A stretch of 64,000 bases of DNA from Dasania phycosphaerae. GTDB lineage: Bacteria > Pseudomonadota > Gammaproteobacteria > Pseudomonadales > Dasaniaceae. The stretch lies in assembly GCF_026891035.1 (NCBI RefSeq), contig NZ_JAPTGG010000005.1, forward strand, positions 186,001 through 250,000, read 5' to 3'. Every line of letters begins with the position of its first letter. The first letter of the stretch is position 1. The notes beneath the pieces were generated by a model. It searched no databases and was not told the origin of the DNA. It worked only from the letters and a program-made list of their open reading frames with translations. Below, in pieces: positions 42,792 to 52,349 of this stretch. A program made the translations under genes and the position numbers.

Positions 42792-43214
42792 TTATTCTGA
42801 TACGAAATGCTGCTGTGCAATCAGGTTATTCAGCCATTGCCGAAGAAACGAATTAAGCTCTTTACGCTGTTGAGGGTGGAACTTGCCAGGCTCTGGAAAG
42901 ACTTGCTGATAGATAGGCGGTATCGACATTTCAAAGGTAAAGGCTTCTGCCATTCGTTGAGATGGGTAGATAAGTACAACCATCTCCGGATCTTTGCATA
43001 GATCGCCGTTCTGCTCAAAGTAATGCGCCAGTGACACCGCAATACCCTCATCATTGCCTGAAACACCGTCCAGATGGGGTAAACGCTCCACCACCCAATC
43101 CATTAACCCCGCCACCTGACTGCGGCGACATTGATTGGGTACAGCCCTCTCATTAGTAATAACACCCAGTTTAATCAGCCGGTCATAGTTAGTTTCATAA
43201 ATGGTCTTTCTCAT
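42792..43214 (-). CDS. DUF1249-like accessory protein
   Basis: This 140-residue soluble protein has IYETNYDRLIKLGVI near the start. The C-terminal half, with VLIYPSQRMAEAFTFE, PPIYQQVFPEPGKF and KELNSFLRQWLNNL, resembles DUF1249 proteins (E. coli YqiB relatives). Versions of this protein are carried by integrative elements of the PFGI-1/ICEclc type near the integrase end. The function is unknown. It lies upstream of alpA on the same strand with a 98-bp gap. Confidence 0.65.
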   Translation of the reverse strand: MRKTIYETNYDRLIKLGVITNERAVPNQCRRSQVAGLMDWVVERLPHLDGVSGNDEGIAVSLAHYFEQNGDLCKDPEMVVLIYPSQRMAEAFTFEMSIPPIYQQVFPEPGKFHPQQRKELNSFLRQWLNNLIAQQHFVSE

Positions 43215-43636
43215 AATGGTTACCCTTGAGTTCGTGAATTGTGCTTAACGAGCGCAGCACCCGTCTGCGCTCCTGCACCGCTGGCGAAGCGTGGGGGTAG
43301 CAAATGGCCAGTGGCTCACCGGAAGCCGCAGCTAAGTGACTGAGCAACGCGAAGGAATCTGAACGGGTGAGGAAGCGCGGAGCCTTGCACTTGCAATGCG
43401 CGAGGGGCAAGGCCCCTTAGCAAAGTAGCTTGAGCATCTGGGTTGATATTTGGCTGAGAGGTGGATGAAGGTGAGGAAAACTGTTTCGATGATTTTGCAG
43501 CCTGGAGGGCTGAAGCGTTAGGGATTGATAGGGCGGCAGTTCCCCAACGGGGAATGAGCGATTAGCGAACCCGGCCAAGCTCGGTAAACGCCAACATACT
43601 TAAATCAAGATACTTCCAGAATGGTTGAAATAACAG
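43215..43636. other. Non-coding gap in the element, no gene recognised
   Basis: These 422 bp contain no convincing open frame. Two short inverted repeats stand out: GGGGCAAGGCCCC near 43411, and TTCCCC-AAC-GGGGAA near 43541. The stretch is more GC-rich than the flanks. It might hold regulatory sites or a decayed gene. Confidence 0.4.
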
Positions 43637-43861
43637 CTAGACGTAGGTTTCATCGCAATTGGATGTGGTATTTTTTTCCTTGAAAAGAATGACCTCAGAT
43701 TCCAGGTAAAAAACTTTGCGAAACCGCTTACACCAGGGTAATTCGGGGCGCTCTCCAGTACAGCGCCATTTTCTCAGTGTGCTGGGCGACAAACCTAGTA
43801 GAGAAGCTGCCTCTTTGGTGGTGAGTTCACGGTCATCAATAGTCGCTGTGGTGTCGTTCAT
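43637..43861 (-). CDS. Small helix-turn-helix DNA-binding protein
   Basis: This 74-residue protein is a MerR/excisionase-type HTH (HTH_17): LTTKEAASLLGLSPSTLRKWR, followed by a wing (WCKRFRKVFYLESEVILFKE). Tryptophan replaces the usual tyrosine in the helix. Proteins of this kind act as excisionases or repressors in mobile elements; its target is unknown. It is separated from the DUF1249-like gene by a 422-bp gap. Confidence 0.75.
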   Translation of the reverse strand: MNDTTATIDDRELTTKEAASLLGLSPSTLRKWRCTGERPELPWCKRFRKVFYLESEVILFKEKNTTSNCDETYV

Positions 43862-44315
43862 GTTTTGGTTTCCGAAAGAGTCACGAGCACATTAACGGTA
43901 TGGTTAGTCGATAGTCACACTTTTTGTTTCAGTCCATAAAGAAATATATTTCGAGTACGAGCGCTATCTATTGAGATCGAGCTTTTATAGGATCTGGCAC
44001 GCCTTGTGAGTGTATTTACTTACAGTCACAAGGTGTAATGAATCACCTAATGGTTACACTGGGTCTAGCCTGCAGAAATTTTGCTAGTGTGCGGGTATCG
44101 TTGGAAGTCAGTCAGCCGCTGCCCTAGGTGAGAGCCGACTTCTGGTTGTAAGCAATCTTTTAGTATGAAAAGGATGATAATAAAGGCTAAGAGGCGGTGT
44201 ATGGTAGAGCTAAAATTGACTAATTAGGTAATATATGATGAACTAAAAGCGGTTCGGTTTGTCGTAAGTGGTCGAGCTATTTCTTTAAAGTCCTTTAACA
44301 GTTATTAGATGTGTC
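43862..44315. other. Intergenic region between HTH gene and czc operon
   Basis: These 454 bp hold no gene. GAAGTC near 44105 and GACTTC near 44138 flank a possible hairpin, and a TTGACT hexamer lies at 44216-44221. The czc promoter should be here, but I could not define a -10 box or a metal-regulator site with confidence. Confidence 0.4.
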
Positions 44316-44660
44316 ATGAGAAAATGGGTGTCTTACATGTTAGTCGTACTGATTGCTCTGCAGTCAGTGTTGGCTGTGGCTGACTCTCATGAGGAACATC
44401 ATTCAGATACAGACCCACAAGGGATATATCACAGTTTTGCCGATACCGAAGATGGTAATAGTATTGCAGACCAATTAGATGGTGGTCTGTCTTCAGCAGA
44501 TTCGATAGATTGCCACCACAATCATTGTCCCCATTTCAATTCTATTGTCGCACCCACATTCAGTCATGTTTCTGCGAAAGGCAAAGTTCGCCTATTAAGT
44601 CTAATCGGTGTTAAGCCTAATTACATTCCTTCTTCGCTAGACCGTCCTCCTCAAGCCTAA
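44316..44660 (+). CDS. czcI: CzcI-like small histidine-rich exported protein
   Basis: This 114-residue protein has an N-terminal signal peptide (about 1-22, ending AVADS) and two metal-ligand clusters: SHEEHHSD just after the signal, and DCHHNHCPH near residues 66-74. The tail ends SSLDRPPQA. Size, exported histidine-rich nature and position right before czcC match CzcI-type proteins, which influence czc expression or bind metal in the periplasm. Sequence conservation in that family is low, so the name is tentative. Confidence 0.6.
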   Translation: MRKWVSYMLVVLIALQSVLAVADSHEEHHSDTDPQGIYHSFADTEDGNSIADQLDGGLSSADSIDCHHNHCPHFNSIVAPTFSHVSAKGKVRLLSLIGVKPNYIPSSLDRPPQA

Positions 44661-44742
44661 TCCTACGCACAGTCTTTTATTGGGTTTATCGCCGTTAGAG
44701 CGATAATGCCCTGGTTTGTCACGCTTATGTAGGATTAATACC

Positions 44743-46074
44743 ATGCTAAGTATTGAACATGGGGCCGTGGTTGTGCCCCGAAGCAACCGAAAAAGGTTAG
44801 GAGTCGGCTTTGCCCTAATCGGTTTGCTGATGCTGCCCGTTACTTCATTGCAGGCAGCAGAGAACACAATCACATTGCAAACTGCGATACAACGTACCCT
44901 GGCCAAGAACCCGTCTTTGAAGGTTTTTGATTTTCGTCAGCAAGCGCTGAAAGGCGAGTTGGCTACGGCCGAGCTCCGCCCAGCCTATGAACTGAACTTT
45001 GAGGCCGAGAACTTTGCGGGTTCCGGAGATCTTAATGGGTTTGACCAAGCGGAGCTGACGATCTCATTGTCATCAGCATTAGAGTTGGGTGGAAAGCGGG
45101 ATGCGAGAGTCGAGGTTGTCAATCGTGGTTTCAGCCGGTTTGAAGCTCAAAGGCAAGCAGACGCTTTGGATTTATCGGGTGAGGTTACGCGCCGTTTCAT
45201 TGATGTGTTAGCTGCACAGCAACGCGTGGTTTTGGCGGAGAAAGCGGATCAGCTGGCGAAGGAGGCATTAGTGGCAGTCAAAACAAAGGCTAAGGCTGGC
45301 GCGTCACCGGATGCTGAAGTTAAACGTGCCGAAGCAGCCGCAGCTCAGGCTCATCTTACGGTTTCTGCAGAAAAGAAACAGTTGAGTTACCTCAACGTAG
45401 CTTTGGGTTCACTTTGGGGAGAGACAAAGCCGGATTTTAATCGGGCTGAAGGTGATTTGTACCGTTTTAGTAAGGATGTGACATTCGATACGCTGTATGA
45501 ACGTGTTGAGCTGAACCCGGCGATTCAGGTTTTTGCTGCAGAGGAGCGATTAAAGGAAACCGAATTACGGCTGGCCAAGACCCAGAGTCGTAGCGATGTG
45601 AACTGGTCGGTTGGATTGAGGCGGTTTCAGGAAACGGATAACACAGCTGTTGTCGCAGGATTTTCCGTCCCTTTGTTTTCCGGACGCCGAAATAGTGGAG
45701 CGGTTCGGTCAGCCACAGCCGCTCGTGACGTGATCTCTGTACAGCGAGAGGCTGCTTTGCTGACGATGCGTGCGCAACTGTATCGCGCTTATAGCAATCG
45801 GCAGCAGGCTATTCACACCGTAGACGATTTACGTAAGAACATTGTTCCTGCACTGGAGCAGGCCTTGGAGGGAACACAGCAGGCCTATGAACGTGGACGT
45901 TATAGCTATGTCGATTATGTATCTGCTAGGCAAGAGTTGTTAAGTGCGCGTCGAACCTTGATTGATGCCGCCGCCGCCGCTTTGCGTTATGGCGCGGACA
46001 TTGAACAACTTACCGCAGAACCGCTGACGGTAGAGCAATATTCTTTCACCAATTTCCAAGGAGCTAAACAATGA
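44743..46074 (+). CDS. czcC: CzcC-type outer-membrane efflux protein (TolC family)
   Basis: This 443-residue outer-membrane factor has a signal peptide ending SLQAAEN, then repeated coiled-coil halves typical of the family. Landmarks are ELTISLSSALELGGKRDAR, GEVTRRFIDVLAAQQRV, AKAGASPDAEVKRAEAAAAQA and VDYVSARQELLSARRTLIDA. It forms the exit duct of the CzcCBA metal pump. The ATG at 44743 follows AGGA by 8 bp and is preferred to the upstream in-frame ATG at 44716. The stop overlaps czcB by 4 bp. A close homologue is encoded at the window end on the other strand. Confidence 0.92.
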   Translation: MLSIEHGAVVVPRSNRKRLGVGFALIGLLMLPVTSLQAAENTITLQTAIQRTLAKNPSLKVFDFRQQALKGELATAELRPAYELNFEAENFAGSGDLNGFDQAELTISLSSALELGGKRDARVEVVNRGFSRFEAQRQADALDLSGEVTRRFIDVLAAQQRVVLAEKADQLAKEALVAVKTKAKAGASPDAEVKRAEAAAAQAHLTVSAEKKQLSYLNVALGSLWGETKPDFNRAEGDLYRFSKDVTFDTLYERVELNPAIQVFAAEERLKETELRLAKTQSRSDVNWSVGLRRFQETDNTAVVAGFSVPLFSGRRNSGAVRSATAARDVISVQREAALLTMRAQLYRAYSNRQQAIHTVDDLRKNIVPALEQALEGTQQAYERGRYSYVDYVSARQELLSARRTLIDAAAAALRYGADIEQLTAEPLTVEQYSFTNFQGAKQ

Positions 46075-47114
46075 ATATTTGTATTTTGAAAAAAAAGGGC
46101 TCGATGGGGTTGGTCATCGGTTTTGTAGCGTTGCTCACAGTGAGCCTGGCTGCCAACAGTGAGAGTGATGACCATGCGCAACACGGGCATGAATCACATG
46201 ACCATGCAAAGCAGAATTATGAAGAGCATCAGGGAGATGACCATGAAGAGGGTCATGAAGAAGAGAATGAGGAACATGGTCATGAGGGAGGGGATCTAGA
46301 AGATCAGGAAGGCGTTGTTGAAATTACTGACGCGATGGCTAGCAAAGCCGGTATTACCACCTTCGTTGCTGGTCCTGGTGAAATCAACAAGACGCTGACC
46401 GTTTATGGTCGGGTGATTGCCGACCCGGGGCGTATCAGTCATATTCGTGCACGCTTTCCCGGTACGATTACACAGGTAAGCGCCAGTATCGGCGAGCGTG
46501 TCGAAAAAGGGCAAAAGCTGGCAGAGGTGGAGTCGAATGAAAGCCTCAAACGCTATGTTTTAAAGGCACCTTTTTCAGGGATCATTACGGCTCGTCATGC
46601 CTCACAGGGTGAAGCGACGGAGGAGCAGGCACTGTTCACGGTTGCTAACTTTGATCAGGTTTGGGCAGAGTTCCAGATATTCCCTGGCCAGATGAGCCGT
46701 ATCGCCTTAGGGCAGCCGGTCACCATGTCAATAGAATCGGAGCAGACAACGTCCATGATCAAACACTTGATTCCCAGCGACAGTGGTCAACCGTTTGTCC
46801 TGGCTCGGGCAGCTATTGATAATAAGCAAGGACGTTGGACTCCTGGATTGTTATTGCAAGGTCTGGTGACTGTGGAGCAAGTGCAAGTCGCCCTGCGAGT
46901 GGACAATCGCTCTTTTCAAACGTTTGAAAGCCGCACGGTTGTCTTTGTCAAAGAAGGTGAACGCTATGAAGCACGACCGGTCACACTGGGTCGCAGTGAT
47001 AGCCGTTTTACTGAGGTATTGGATGGGCTGAAGTCTGGTGACGAATATGTTGTCAAAAACAGCTATCTGATCAAAGCCGATTTAGAAAAATCCGGCGCTT
47101 CCCACGATCACTAA
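46071..47114 (+). CDS. czcB: CzcB-type periplasmic adaptor with His-rich N-terminus
   Basis: This is a 347-residue membrane-fusion protein. After a signal anchor (about 12-30), residues 35-71 contain ten histidines in an acidic setting, a probable metal-binding arm. Then come a beta-barrel/hairpin/lipoyl core with HIRARFPGTITQVSASIGERV, APFSGIITARHASQGE and VWAEFQIFPGQ. It links CzcA to CzcC. The second CzcB of the element (61993-62895) has only a very short His/Glu stretch. The start overlaps the czcC stop (ATGA); czcA starts 12 bp downstream. Confidence 0.93.
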   Translation: MNICILKKKGSMGLVIGFVALLTVSLAANSESDDHAQHGHESHDHAKQNYEEHQGDDHEEGHEEENEEHGHEGGDLEDQEGVVEITDAMASKAGITTFVAGPGEINKTLTVYGRVIADPGRISHIRARFPGTITQVSASIGERVEKGQKLAEVESNESLKRYVLKAPFSGIITARHASQGEATEEQALFTVANFDQVWAEFQIFPGQMSRIALGQPVTMSIESEQTTSMIKHLIPSDSGQPFVLARAAIDNKQGRWTPGLLLQGLVTVEQVQVALRVDNRSFQTFESRTVVFVKEGERYEARPVTLGRSDSRFTEVLDGLKSGDEYVVKNSYLIKADLEKSGASHDH

Positions 47115-47126
47115 GAGGACGTAATC

Positions 47127-50100
47127 ATGATTGAATCAATTTTGCGCCTCTCGATCGAGAGGCGTTGGCTAATACTATCCCTGATACTGGTGCTGTTAGG
47201 TTCTGGTATTTGGAGCTACCAACAGTTACCCATCGATGCAGTACCCGATATCACCAATGTCCAGGTGCAGATTAACACTGAAGCGCCTGGGTATTCCCCG
47301 CTGGAATCTGAGCAACGTATTACCTATCCGGTTGAGACTGCTTTGGCGGGTATCCCCAATCTTTCTTATACTCGCTCCCTATCCCGTTATGGTTTGTCGC
47401 AAGTCACGGTGGTGTTTGAAGAAGGAACCGACCTGTATTTTGCCCGCAATCTGATTAATGAGAGGCTGGGCGTTATCAAGAGTTCATTGCCGCCAGGCCT
47501 TGAGCCATCGATGGGGCCTATCGCGACCGGCTTGGGCGAGATATTTTCCTACACGGTTGAGGCTGAACCTGGTGCGGTACAGGCCAACGGTAGCCCCTAC
47601 GATGCCACGGCATTGCGGGAAATTCAGGACTGGATTATCAAGCCGCAGCTGGCACTTGTGCCAGGCATTACCGAGATCAACACCATCGGTGGTTATGATA
47701 AGCAATACCATGTTACGCCCAGACCACAGGCGATGTTGGCTTTTGGTGTATCGTTGGACGACATTGGTGATGCCCTTCGCAACAATAACAGCAACCGTGG
47801 AGCCGGTTATGTTGAACGCAACGGCCAGCAGTTGTTGGTGCGTTCGCCGGGGCAGCTACAGGCGATTGTCGATATCGAGCAAGTCGTCATCAAAGACATT
47901 GACGGTGTGCCTGTAAAAATTGCTGACGTTGCCGGTGTAGCAATCGGCAAGGAATTACGCACCGGAGCTGCTACCCGCGATGGCAAAGAAACCGTACTGG
48001 GTACCGCTATGATGTTAGTGGGTGAAAACTCCCGGACTGTTGCCCTTGCAGTTGCTGAGCGGTTGGAGCTGATACAGAAAACTCTTCCTGACGGTATCAA
48101 GTTGGACACTGTGTATGACCGCACCGTGCTAGTGGATAAAGCCATTGGTACCGTGCAGAAAAACCTGGTGGAAGGGGCGTTACTGGTTATCGCGGTGTTG
48201 TTCTTGTTGCTGGGTAATATCCGTGCGGCATTGATTACAGCCGCAGTGATTCCGCTAGCGATGCTGGCGACTATCACAGGCATGGTTAAAGCTGGCGTGT
48301 CGGCGAACCTGATGAGCCTGGGTGCGCTGGACTTTGGCCTGATCGTGGACGGGGCGGTGATCATTGTTGAGAACGCGATTCGCCGTTTGGCTGAAGCGCA
48401 GCGCAGTAACGGTGGTAAGCAGCCGTTGAAAGAGCGCTTGCAGTTGGTGTTTGAAGCGACTAATGAGGTCATCCGGCCTAGCCTGTTCGGTGTAATGATT
48501 ATCACGGTAGTGTATATACCACTATTTTCCCTCACAGGTGTAGAAGGGAAAATGTTCCACCCTATGGCGGCAACAGTAGTCATGGCACTGCTGGCGGCTT
48601 TGGTGCTATCGCTGACGCTTGTACCTGCAGCCATTGCCGTGTTTATGACGGGTAATATCAGTGAAAAGGAAAACCGTGTTGTTAGCGCGGCTAAATCCGT
48701 ATATGAGCCGGCATTAAAAGGAGCGATGAAACTGCGTTGGTGGGTGTTATCAGCGGCGTTGTCGCTGGTAGTTCTCAGCGGTTGGTTGTCAACAACACTG
48801 GGCTCTGAGTTTATCCCGCAACTTAAGGAAGGTGATATTGCTCTGCACGCTATGCGTATACCCGGTACTGGCCTGGAGCAGGCTGTCAGTATGCAATTTC
48901 AGCTGGAGGAGCGGATTATGGAGTTCCCTCAGGTGGATAAGGTGTTTGCCAAAATTGGCACTCCTGAAGTGGCTACCGATCCCATGCCGCCCAATGTAGC
49001 CGACAACTTTGTGATGCTGAAGCCGCGCGATCAATGGCCCGATCCGACGATGACTCAGACGGAGTTGGTCAGGGAGATTGAGGAGGCGGTTAAACAATTG
49101 CCGGGTAACAACTATGAGTTCACACAGCCAATCCAGATGCGATTCAATGAACTGATTTCTGGTGTGCGTGCCGATTTGGGGATTAAAGTGTTTGGCGATG
49201 ATCTTGAGCAGCTGGAGGTATCAGCTGAAGAGATTTTAACCGTGATCAAATCCATGCCGGGGGCAGCCGATGCGAGAGTAGAACAGGTATCCGGTCTACC
49301 CATGCTGTCGGTGGTGCCCAAACGCTTGGCGATTGCCCGATATGGACTGAATGTGATGATGGTGCAAGACCTGGTGGCAGCGGCGATCGGTGGTGAGCCA
49401 GCAGGACTGATCTTTGAAGGTGACCGGCGCTTTGAATTGATCGTTCGTCTGCCTGAGTCTATACGCAGGGACTTGGATGGACTCAGCGAGCTGCCTGTGC
49501 CCTTGCGCAATGGCGGTTATGTGCCGCTTTCTGAGGTGGCGACATTGGATATCGCACCAGCACCTAACCAGATCAGCCGTGAAAACGGCAAGCGCCGCGT
49601 TGTGGTCACAACCAATGTGAGAGGACGAGATCTCGGTTCCTTTGTTGCAGAGGTTAAAACCCGTATTGCACAAGAGGTCGATCTACCAGCTGGCTATTGG
49701 CTGGATTACGGTGGGACCTTTGAGCAACTGGAGTCGGCCACTCAGCGTCTGTCGATAGTGGTGCCAATTACTTTGGTTGTTATTCTAGGTTTATTGGTGA
49801 TGGCGTTTAATTCGTTTAAAGATGCAGCCATTATCTTTACCGGCGTTCCGCTGGCCCTGACCGGTGGTGTTATTTCACTTTGGCTACGGGATATGCCTTT
49901 GTCGATTTCTGCCGGGGTAGGATTTATCGCCCTGTCTGGCGTCGCCGTTTTGAACGGGTTGGTGATGTTAGCATTTATCCGCGATCTTTGGCATGAGCGG
50001 GGCGACCTGGCTTCGGCTGTCATCGATGGTGCTTTAATTCGACTACGCCCTGTTCTGATGACAGCTTTGGTTGCCAGTCTGGGCTTTGTGCCTATGGCGC

Positions 50101-50237
50101 TCAACACAGGTACCGGTGCAGAAGTGCAACGACCGCTGGCAACGGTTGTGATTGGCGGTATTGTATCGTCAACCATACTGACCTTGTTTGTGCTACCTAT
50201 CCTGTATCGGTTGGCGCATGCGCGTGAAAAAGTGTAA
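47127..50237 (+). CDS. czcA: CzcA-type heavy-metal RND efflux pump
   Basis: This is a 1036-residue inner-membrane proton/metal antiporter of the HME-RND family. The N-terminus IESILRLSIERRWLIL and LPIDAVPDITNVQVQ are typical, and helix 4 carries the proton-relay acids in GALDFGLIVDGAVIIVEN. Two large periplasmic loops lie at about 40-330 and 560-860. The family exports Zn, Co or Cd; DFGLIVDGAV with an Asp pair fits the divalent-cation (HME1) group. A GAGG ribosome site precedes it. It is closely related to the CzcA at 58857-61982. Confidence 0.95.
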   Translation: MIESILRLSIERRWLILSLILVLLGSGIWSYQQLPIDAVPDITNVQVQINTEAPGYSPLESEQRITYPVETALAGIPNLSYTRSLSRYGLSQVTVVFEEGTDLYFARNLINERLGVIKSSLPPGLEPSMGPIATGLGEIFSYTVEAEPGAVQANGSPYDATALREIQDWIIKPQLALVPGITEINTIGGYDKQYHVTPRPQAMLAFGVSLDDIGDALRNNNSNRGAGYVERNGQQLLVRSPGQLQAIVDIEQVVIKDIDGVPVKIADVAGVAIGKELRTGAATRDGKETVLGTAMMLVGENSRTVALAVAERLELIQKTLPDGIKLDTVYDRTVLVDKAIGTVQKNLVEGALLVIAVLFLLLGNIRAALITAAVIPLAMLATITGMVKAGVSANLMSLGALDFGLIVDGAVIIVENAIRRLAEAQRSNGGKQPLKERLQLVFEATNEVIRPSLFGVMIITVVYIPLFSLTGVEGKMFHPMAATVVMALLAALVLSLTLVPAAIAVFMTGNISEKENRVVSAAKSVYEPALKGAMKLRWWVLSAALSLVVLSGWLSTTLGSEFIPQLKEGDIALHAMRIPGTGLEQAVSMQFQLEERIMEFPQVDKVFAKIGTPEVATDPMPPNVADNFVMLKPRDQWPDPTMTQTELVREIEEAVKQLPGNNYEFTQPIQMRFNELISGVRADLGIKVFGDDLEQLEVSAEEILTVIKSMPGAADARVEQVSGLPMLSVVPKRLAIARYGLNVMMVQDLVAAAIGGEPAGLIFEGDRRFELIVRLPESIRRDLDGLSELPVPLRNGGYVPLSEVATLDIAPAPNQISRENGKRRVVVTTNVRGRDLGSFVAEVKTRIAQEVDLPAGYWLDYGGTFEQLESATQRLSIVVPITLVVILGLLVMAFNSFKDAAIIFTGVPLALTGGVISLWLRDMPLSISAGVGFIALSGVAVLNGLVMLAFIRDLWHERGDLASAVIDGALIRLRPVLMTALVASLGFVPMALNTGTGAEVQRPLATVVIGGIVSSTILTLFVLPILYRLAHAREKV

Positions 50238-50332
50238 CGGATAATTACGTCATATAGAGGCTATACCGCCGCACCCGAAGGTTTGGGGCGGCGGTTTTTA
50301 GTTGAACCCGGTATTGGGCCAAGGGGAATGAA

Positions 50333-50812
50333 ATGGGTATAGATAAAAAATTTGAACGTATTTCTGTATTTATTTACTTTGTCGCTGCCATTGCATTGAC
50401 TTTAATGGCTCTGCTTATTATGGGGTGGTCTGTTTATGAAGTTTTGGCTCATGTATTAACTGTGGATGGTCTGAGCGATGGTTTTGTCTCTAAGATGCTC
50501 AGTTCTGTAGGTGCGATAGTCATTTCGGTGGCCATTCTGGACGTTGCTAAATACATGATTGAAGAAGAAGTTGTTCGTAGTAAAAAATTGCATTCCCCTA
50601 AAGAGGCCAGGTAAGCACTCACCAAAATCATGGTTATAATTTCGATCGTCGTTGGGATTGAGGGCCTGATCTATATTTTGAAGGCTGGGACAGCAGACAT
50701 TACTTTGTTGATTTACCCAGCAATTTTAATTATTACCTCGGTATTTCTAATGATTGGCTTGGGTGTGTATCAAAAAATTAGTTTACAAGCTGAAAAACTC
50801 GAGCAGGATTAA
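50333..50812 (+). pseudogene. Small conserved membrane protein gene broken by an in-frame stop
   Basis: One continuous frame of 160 codons is interrupted by a single TAA at 50612-50614. The first part (93 residues) has two membrane helices (about 12-32 and 60-76) and ends EEEVVRSKKLHSPKEAR. After the stop, the frame continues ALTKIMVIISIVVGIEGLIYILKAG and ends with a third and fourth helix. The join reads naturally through the stop as KEAR-x-ALTK. Similar intact membrane proteins of about 155-160 residues occur near czc genes in other islands (from memory). The second part has an ATG at 50630 but no ribosome site. It may be a nonsense pseudogene or a sequencing error. Confidence 0.7.
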
Positions 50813-50859
50813 TCGTTTAACAAGCTGCGGAGTGGTGGTTATCTTTTAAAGGAGCTTCA

Positions 50860-51282
50860 ATGTTTGAACTGGATTGGGCTTTAGAATTTAGTATGACCGG
50901 TAGATTACTATTTGCAGGTTTTTTAGGAGCATTGATTGGGCTGGAACGTGAGTTACATAAAAATTCCGCCGGTATTCGAACCTATGCAGCTATTTCTATG
51001 GGAGCTTGTACATTCGGATTGGTGTCCATGCATGTTGATGCGCCTGATCCTACCCGAATCGCGGCTCAGGTGGTATCAGGAATAGGTTTTATCGGAGCTG
51101 GTATTATTTTTAAGTCTGAAGATAAGATAAGCGGCTTGACTACTGCCGCAACGATTTGGGCAACAGCTGCGGTGGGCCTTGCTGTTGCTTTCAAAATGTT
51201 ACTACTACCGGTGCTGTCTGCAGTACTGCTGTTTGGATTGTTGGCGCTCCATCACCTGCCTATATTAAAGCAAAAGGAATAG
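50860..51282 (+). CDS. mgtC: MgtC/SapB-family membrane protein
   Basis: This 140-residue inner-membrane protein has four hydrophobic segments and the family core GALIGLERELHKNSAGIRTYAAISMGA, GIGFIGAGIIF and GLTTAATIWATAAVGLA. MgtC proteins in pathogens modulate F-type ATPase and magnesium or acid stress; the longer form has an extra C-terminal domain that is absent here. An AAAGGAG site precedes the ATG. It lies between the czcCBA and czcD genes, which suggests a part in metal homeostasis, as inference from context. Confidence 0.9.
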   Translation: MFELDWALEFSMTGRLLFAGFLGALIGLERELHKNSAGIRTYAAISMGACTFGLVSMHVDAPDPTRIAAQVVSGIGFIGAGIIFKSEDKISGLTTAATIWATAAVGLAVAFKMLLLPVLSAVLLFGLLALHHLPILKQKE

Positions 51283-51286
51283 AAAA

Positions 51287-52135
51287 ATGGGAATGCATAG
51301 TCATGAGCACGGGGTAGACCGGAAACTATCCATCGCAGTCTTAATCAATATTTTTCTAACAGTGGCTCAAGTTGTCGGGGGAGTGTTATCCGGTAGTTTG
51401 TCACTAGTTGCAGATGCCTTGCATAATTTGAGTGATGCAGGAGCAATAGTCATTGCTGTAATCGCTAGAAAAATAGGCAATAAGAATGCGAATGAGAGCA
51501 TGACCTATGGCTATAAGCGCGCTGAGATTCTGGGTGTTCTCATTAATAGCACAACGTTAATTGTCATTGGCCTTTATCTGATCTATGAAGCTTTTAACAA
51601 ATTCTTTAATCCGACACCTATTGATGGTTGGATAGTGTTTTGGGTGGCTGGTATTGCCTTGGTTATTGATATTGGTACGGCATTTCTAACCTATTCTGCT
51701 GGGGCTAGGGAAAGTATGAATATTCGAGCGGCGTTTATTCACAACGTATCCGATGCGCTGGCTTCTGTTGCAGTGATTGTCGCCGGTGTCATGATTATTC
51801 TTTATCAGCTGTATATCGTGGATGTTATTGCGACGATAGCCATATCTGTCTACGTCATTTATCACGGTATAGTATTGCTAAAAAAATGCATTTTGATTCT
51901 CATGCAGGCGGTCCCGGAGGGGGTCAGTATTAATGACATCAAGTCTACTTTGAATGATATTGAAGGGGTTGATCAGGTAGAGCATGTGCATGTTTGGCAG
52001 CTGGATGAAAATAGGTTGTTTTTTGAAGGGCATTTATCTTTAAGGGGTACTGATCGAACTACCATTAAATCGGCGGTTAGGTCAGCATTAAAACAGAATT
52101 TCGGAATTACTCATTGCACTATAGAAGAAATATAG
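51287..52135 (+). CDS. czcD: Cation diffusion facilitator, CzcD-like
   Basis: This 282-residue CDF zinc/cobalt/cadmium exporter has six membrane helices and metal-site residues: His and Asp in ADALHNLSDAGA (helix 2), and His and Asp in FIHNVSDALASVAV (helix 5). The C-terminal cytoplasmic domain (about 205-282) contains VEHVHVWQLDENRLFFEGHL. A short His-containing start (MGMHSHEHG) is typical. It begins 4 bp after mgtC. A perfect 14-bp hairpin follows 36 bp downstream. Confidence 0.92.
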   Translation: MGMHSHEHGVDRKLSIAVLINIFLTVAQVVGGVLSGSLSLVADALHNLSDAGAIVIAVIARKIGNKNANESMTYGYKRAEILGVLINSTTLIVIGLYLIYEAFNKFFNPTPIDGWIVFWVAGIALVIDIGTAFLTYSAGARESMNIRAAFIHNVSDALASVAVIVAGVMIILYQLYIVDVIATIAISVYVIYHGIVLLKKCILILMQAVPEGVSINDIKSTLNDIEGVDQVEHVHVWQLDENRLFFEGHLSLRGTDRTTIKSAVRSALKQNFGITHCTIEEI

Positions 52136-52171
52136 GTGAGGAATATGAGAGTTTATTCCTGAGGCTTAAGG

Positions 52172-52205
52172 CCCACGTCACTGCAACCAAATGCAGTGAC
52201 GTGGG
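52172..52205. terminator. Perfect 14-bp hairpin after czcD
   Basis: CCCACGTCACTGCA pairs fully with TGCAGTGACGTGGG around the ACCAAA loop. There is no T tract, so it may stabilise the mRNA 3' end or be a protein site instead of a factor-independent terminator. Confidence 0.6.
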
Positions 52206-52316
52206 GTACGATAAATCGCTAACCCCCATGAATACTGATCTCTATAAATATTCCTGACATGCCGAAAGCATTATCAGGGTATTTTCTCTTCACTTTATGG
52301 ATACTAAAACCTCAAT

Positions 52317-52349
52317 GTGTGGCTATTGCACTCTCAATAGCAAACCGGC
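52317..52349 (+). repeat. Repeat flanking second recombinase, copy 1
   Basis: TGTGGCTATTGCACTCTCAA and the following TAG form a 23-nt block that matches 54029-54051 at 22 of 23 positions; ACCTCA precedes both copies. Inside is a CTATTG/CAATAG hairpin with a 6-nt loop. The 838-bp gap after czcD (52136-52973) also holds the 14-bp hairpin and the long inverted repeat at 52660. A 13-codon frame at 52428 is too small to support. Confidence 0.65.

Noticed and set aside
43195..43410. 71-codon open frame upstream of the DUF1249-like gene
   Set aside because: It overlaps that gene's start, has no ribosome site or recognisable motif, and its composition fits non-coding sequence.
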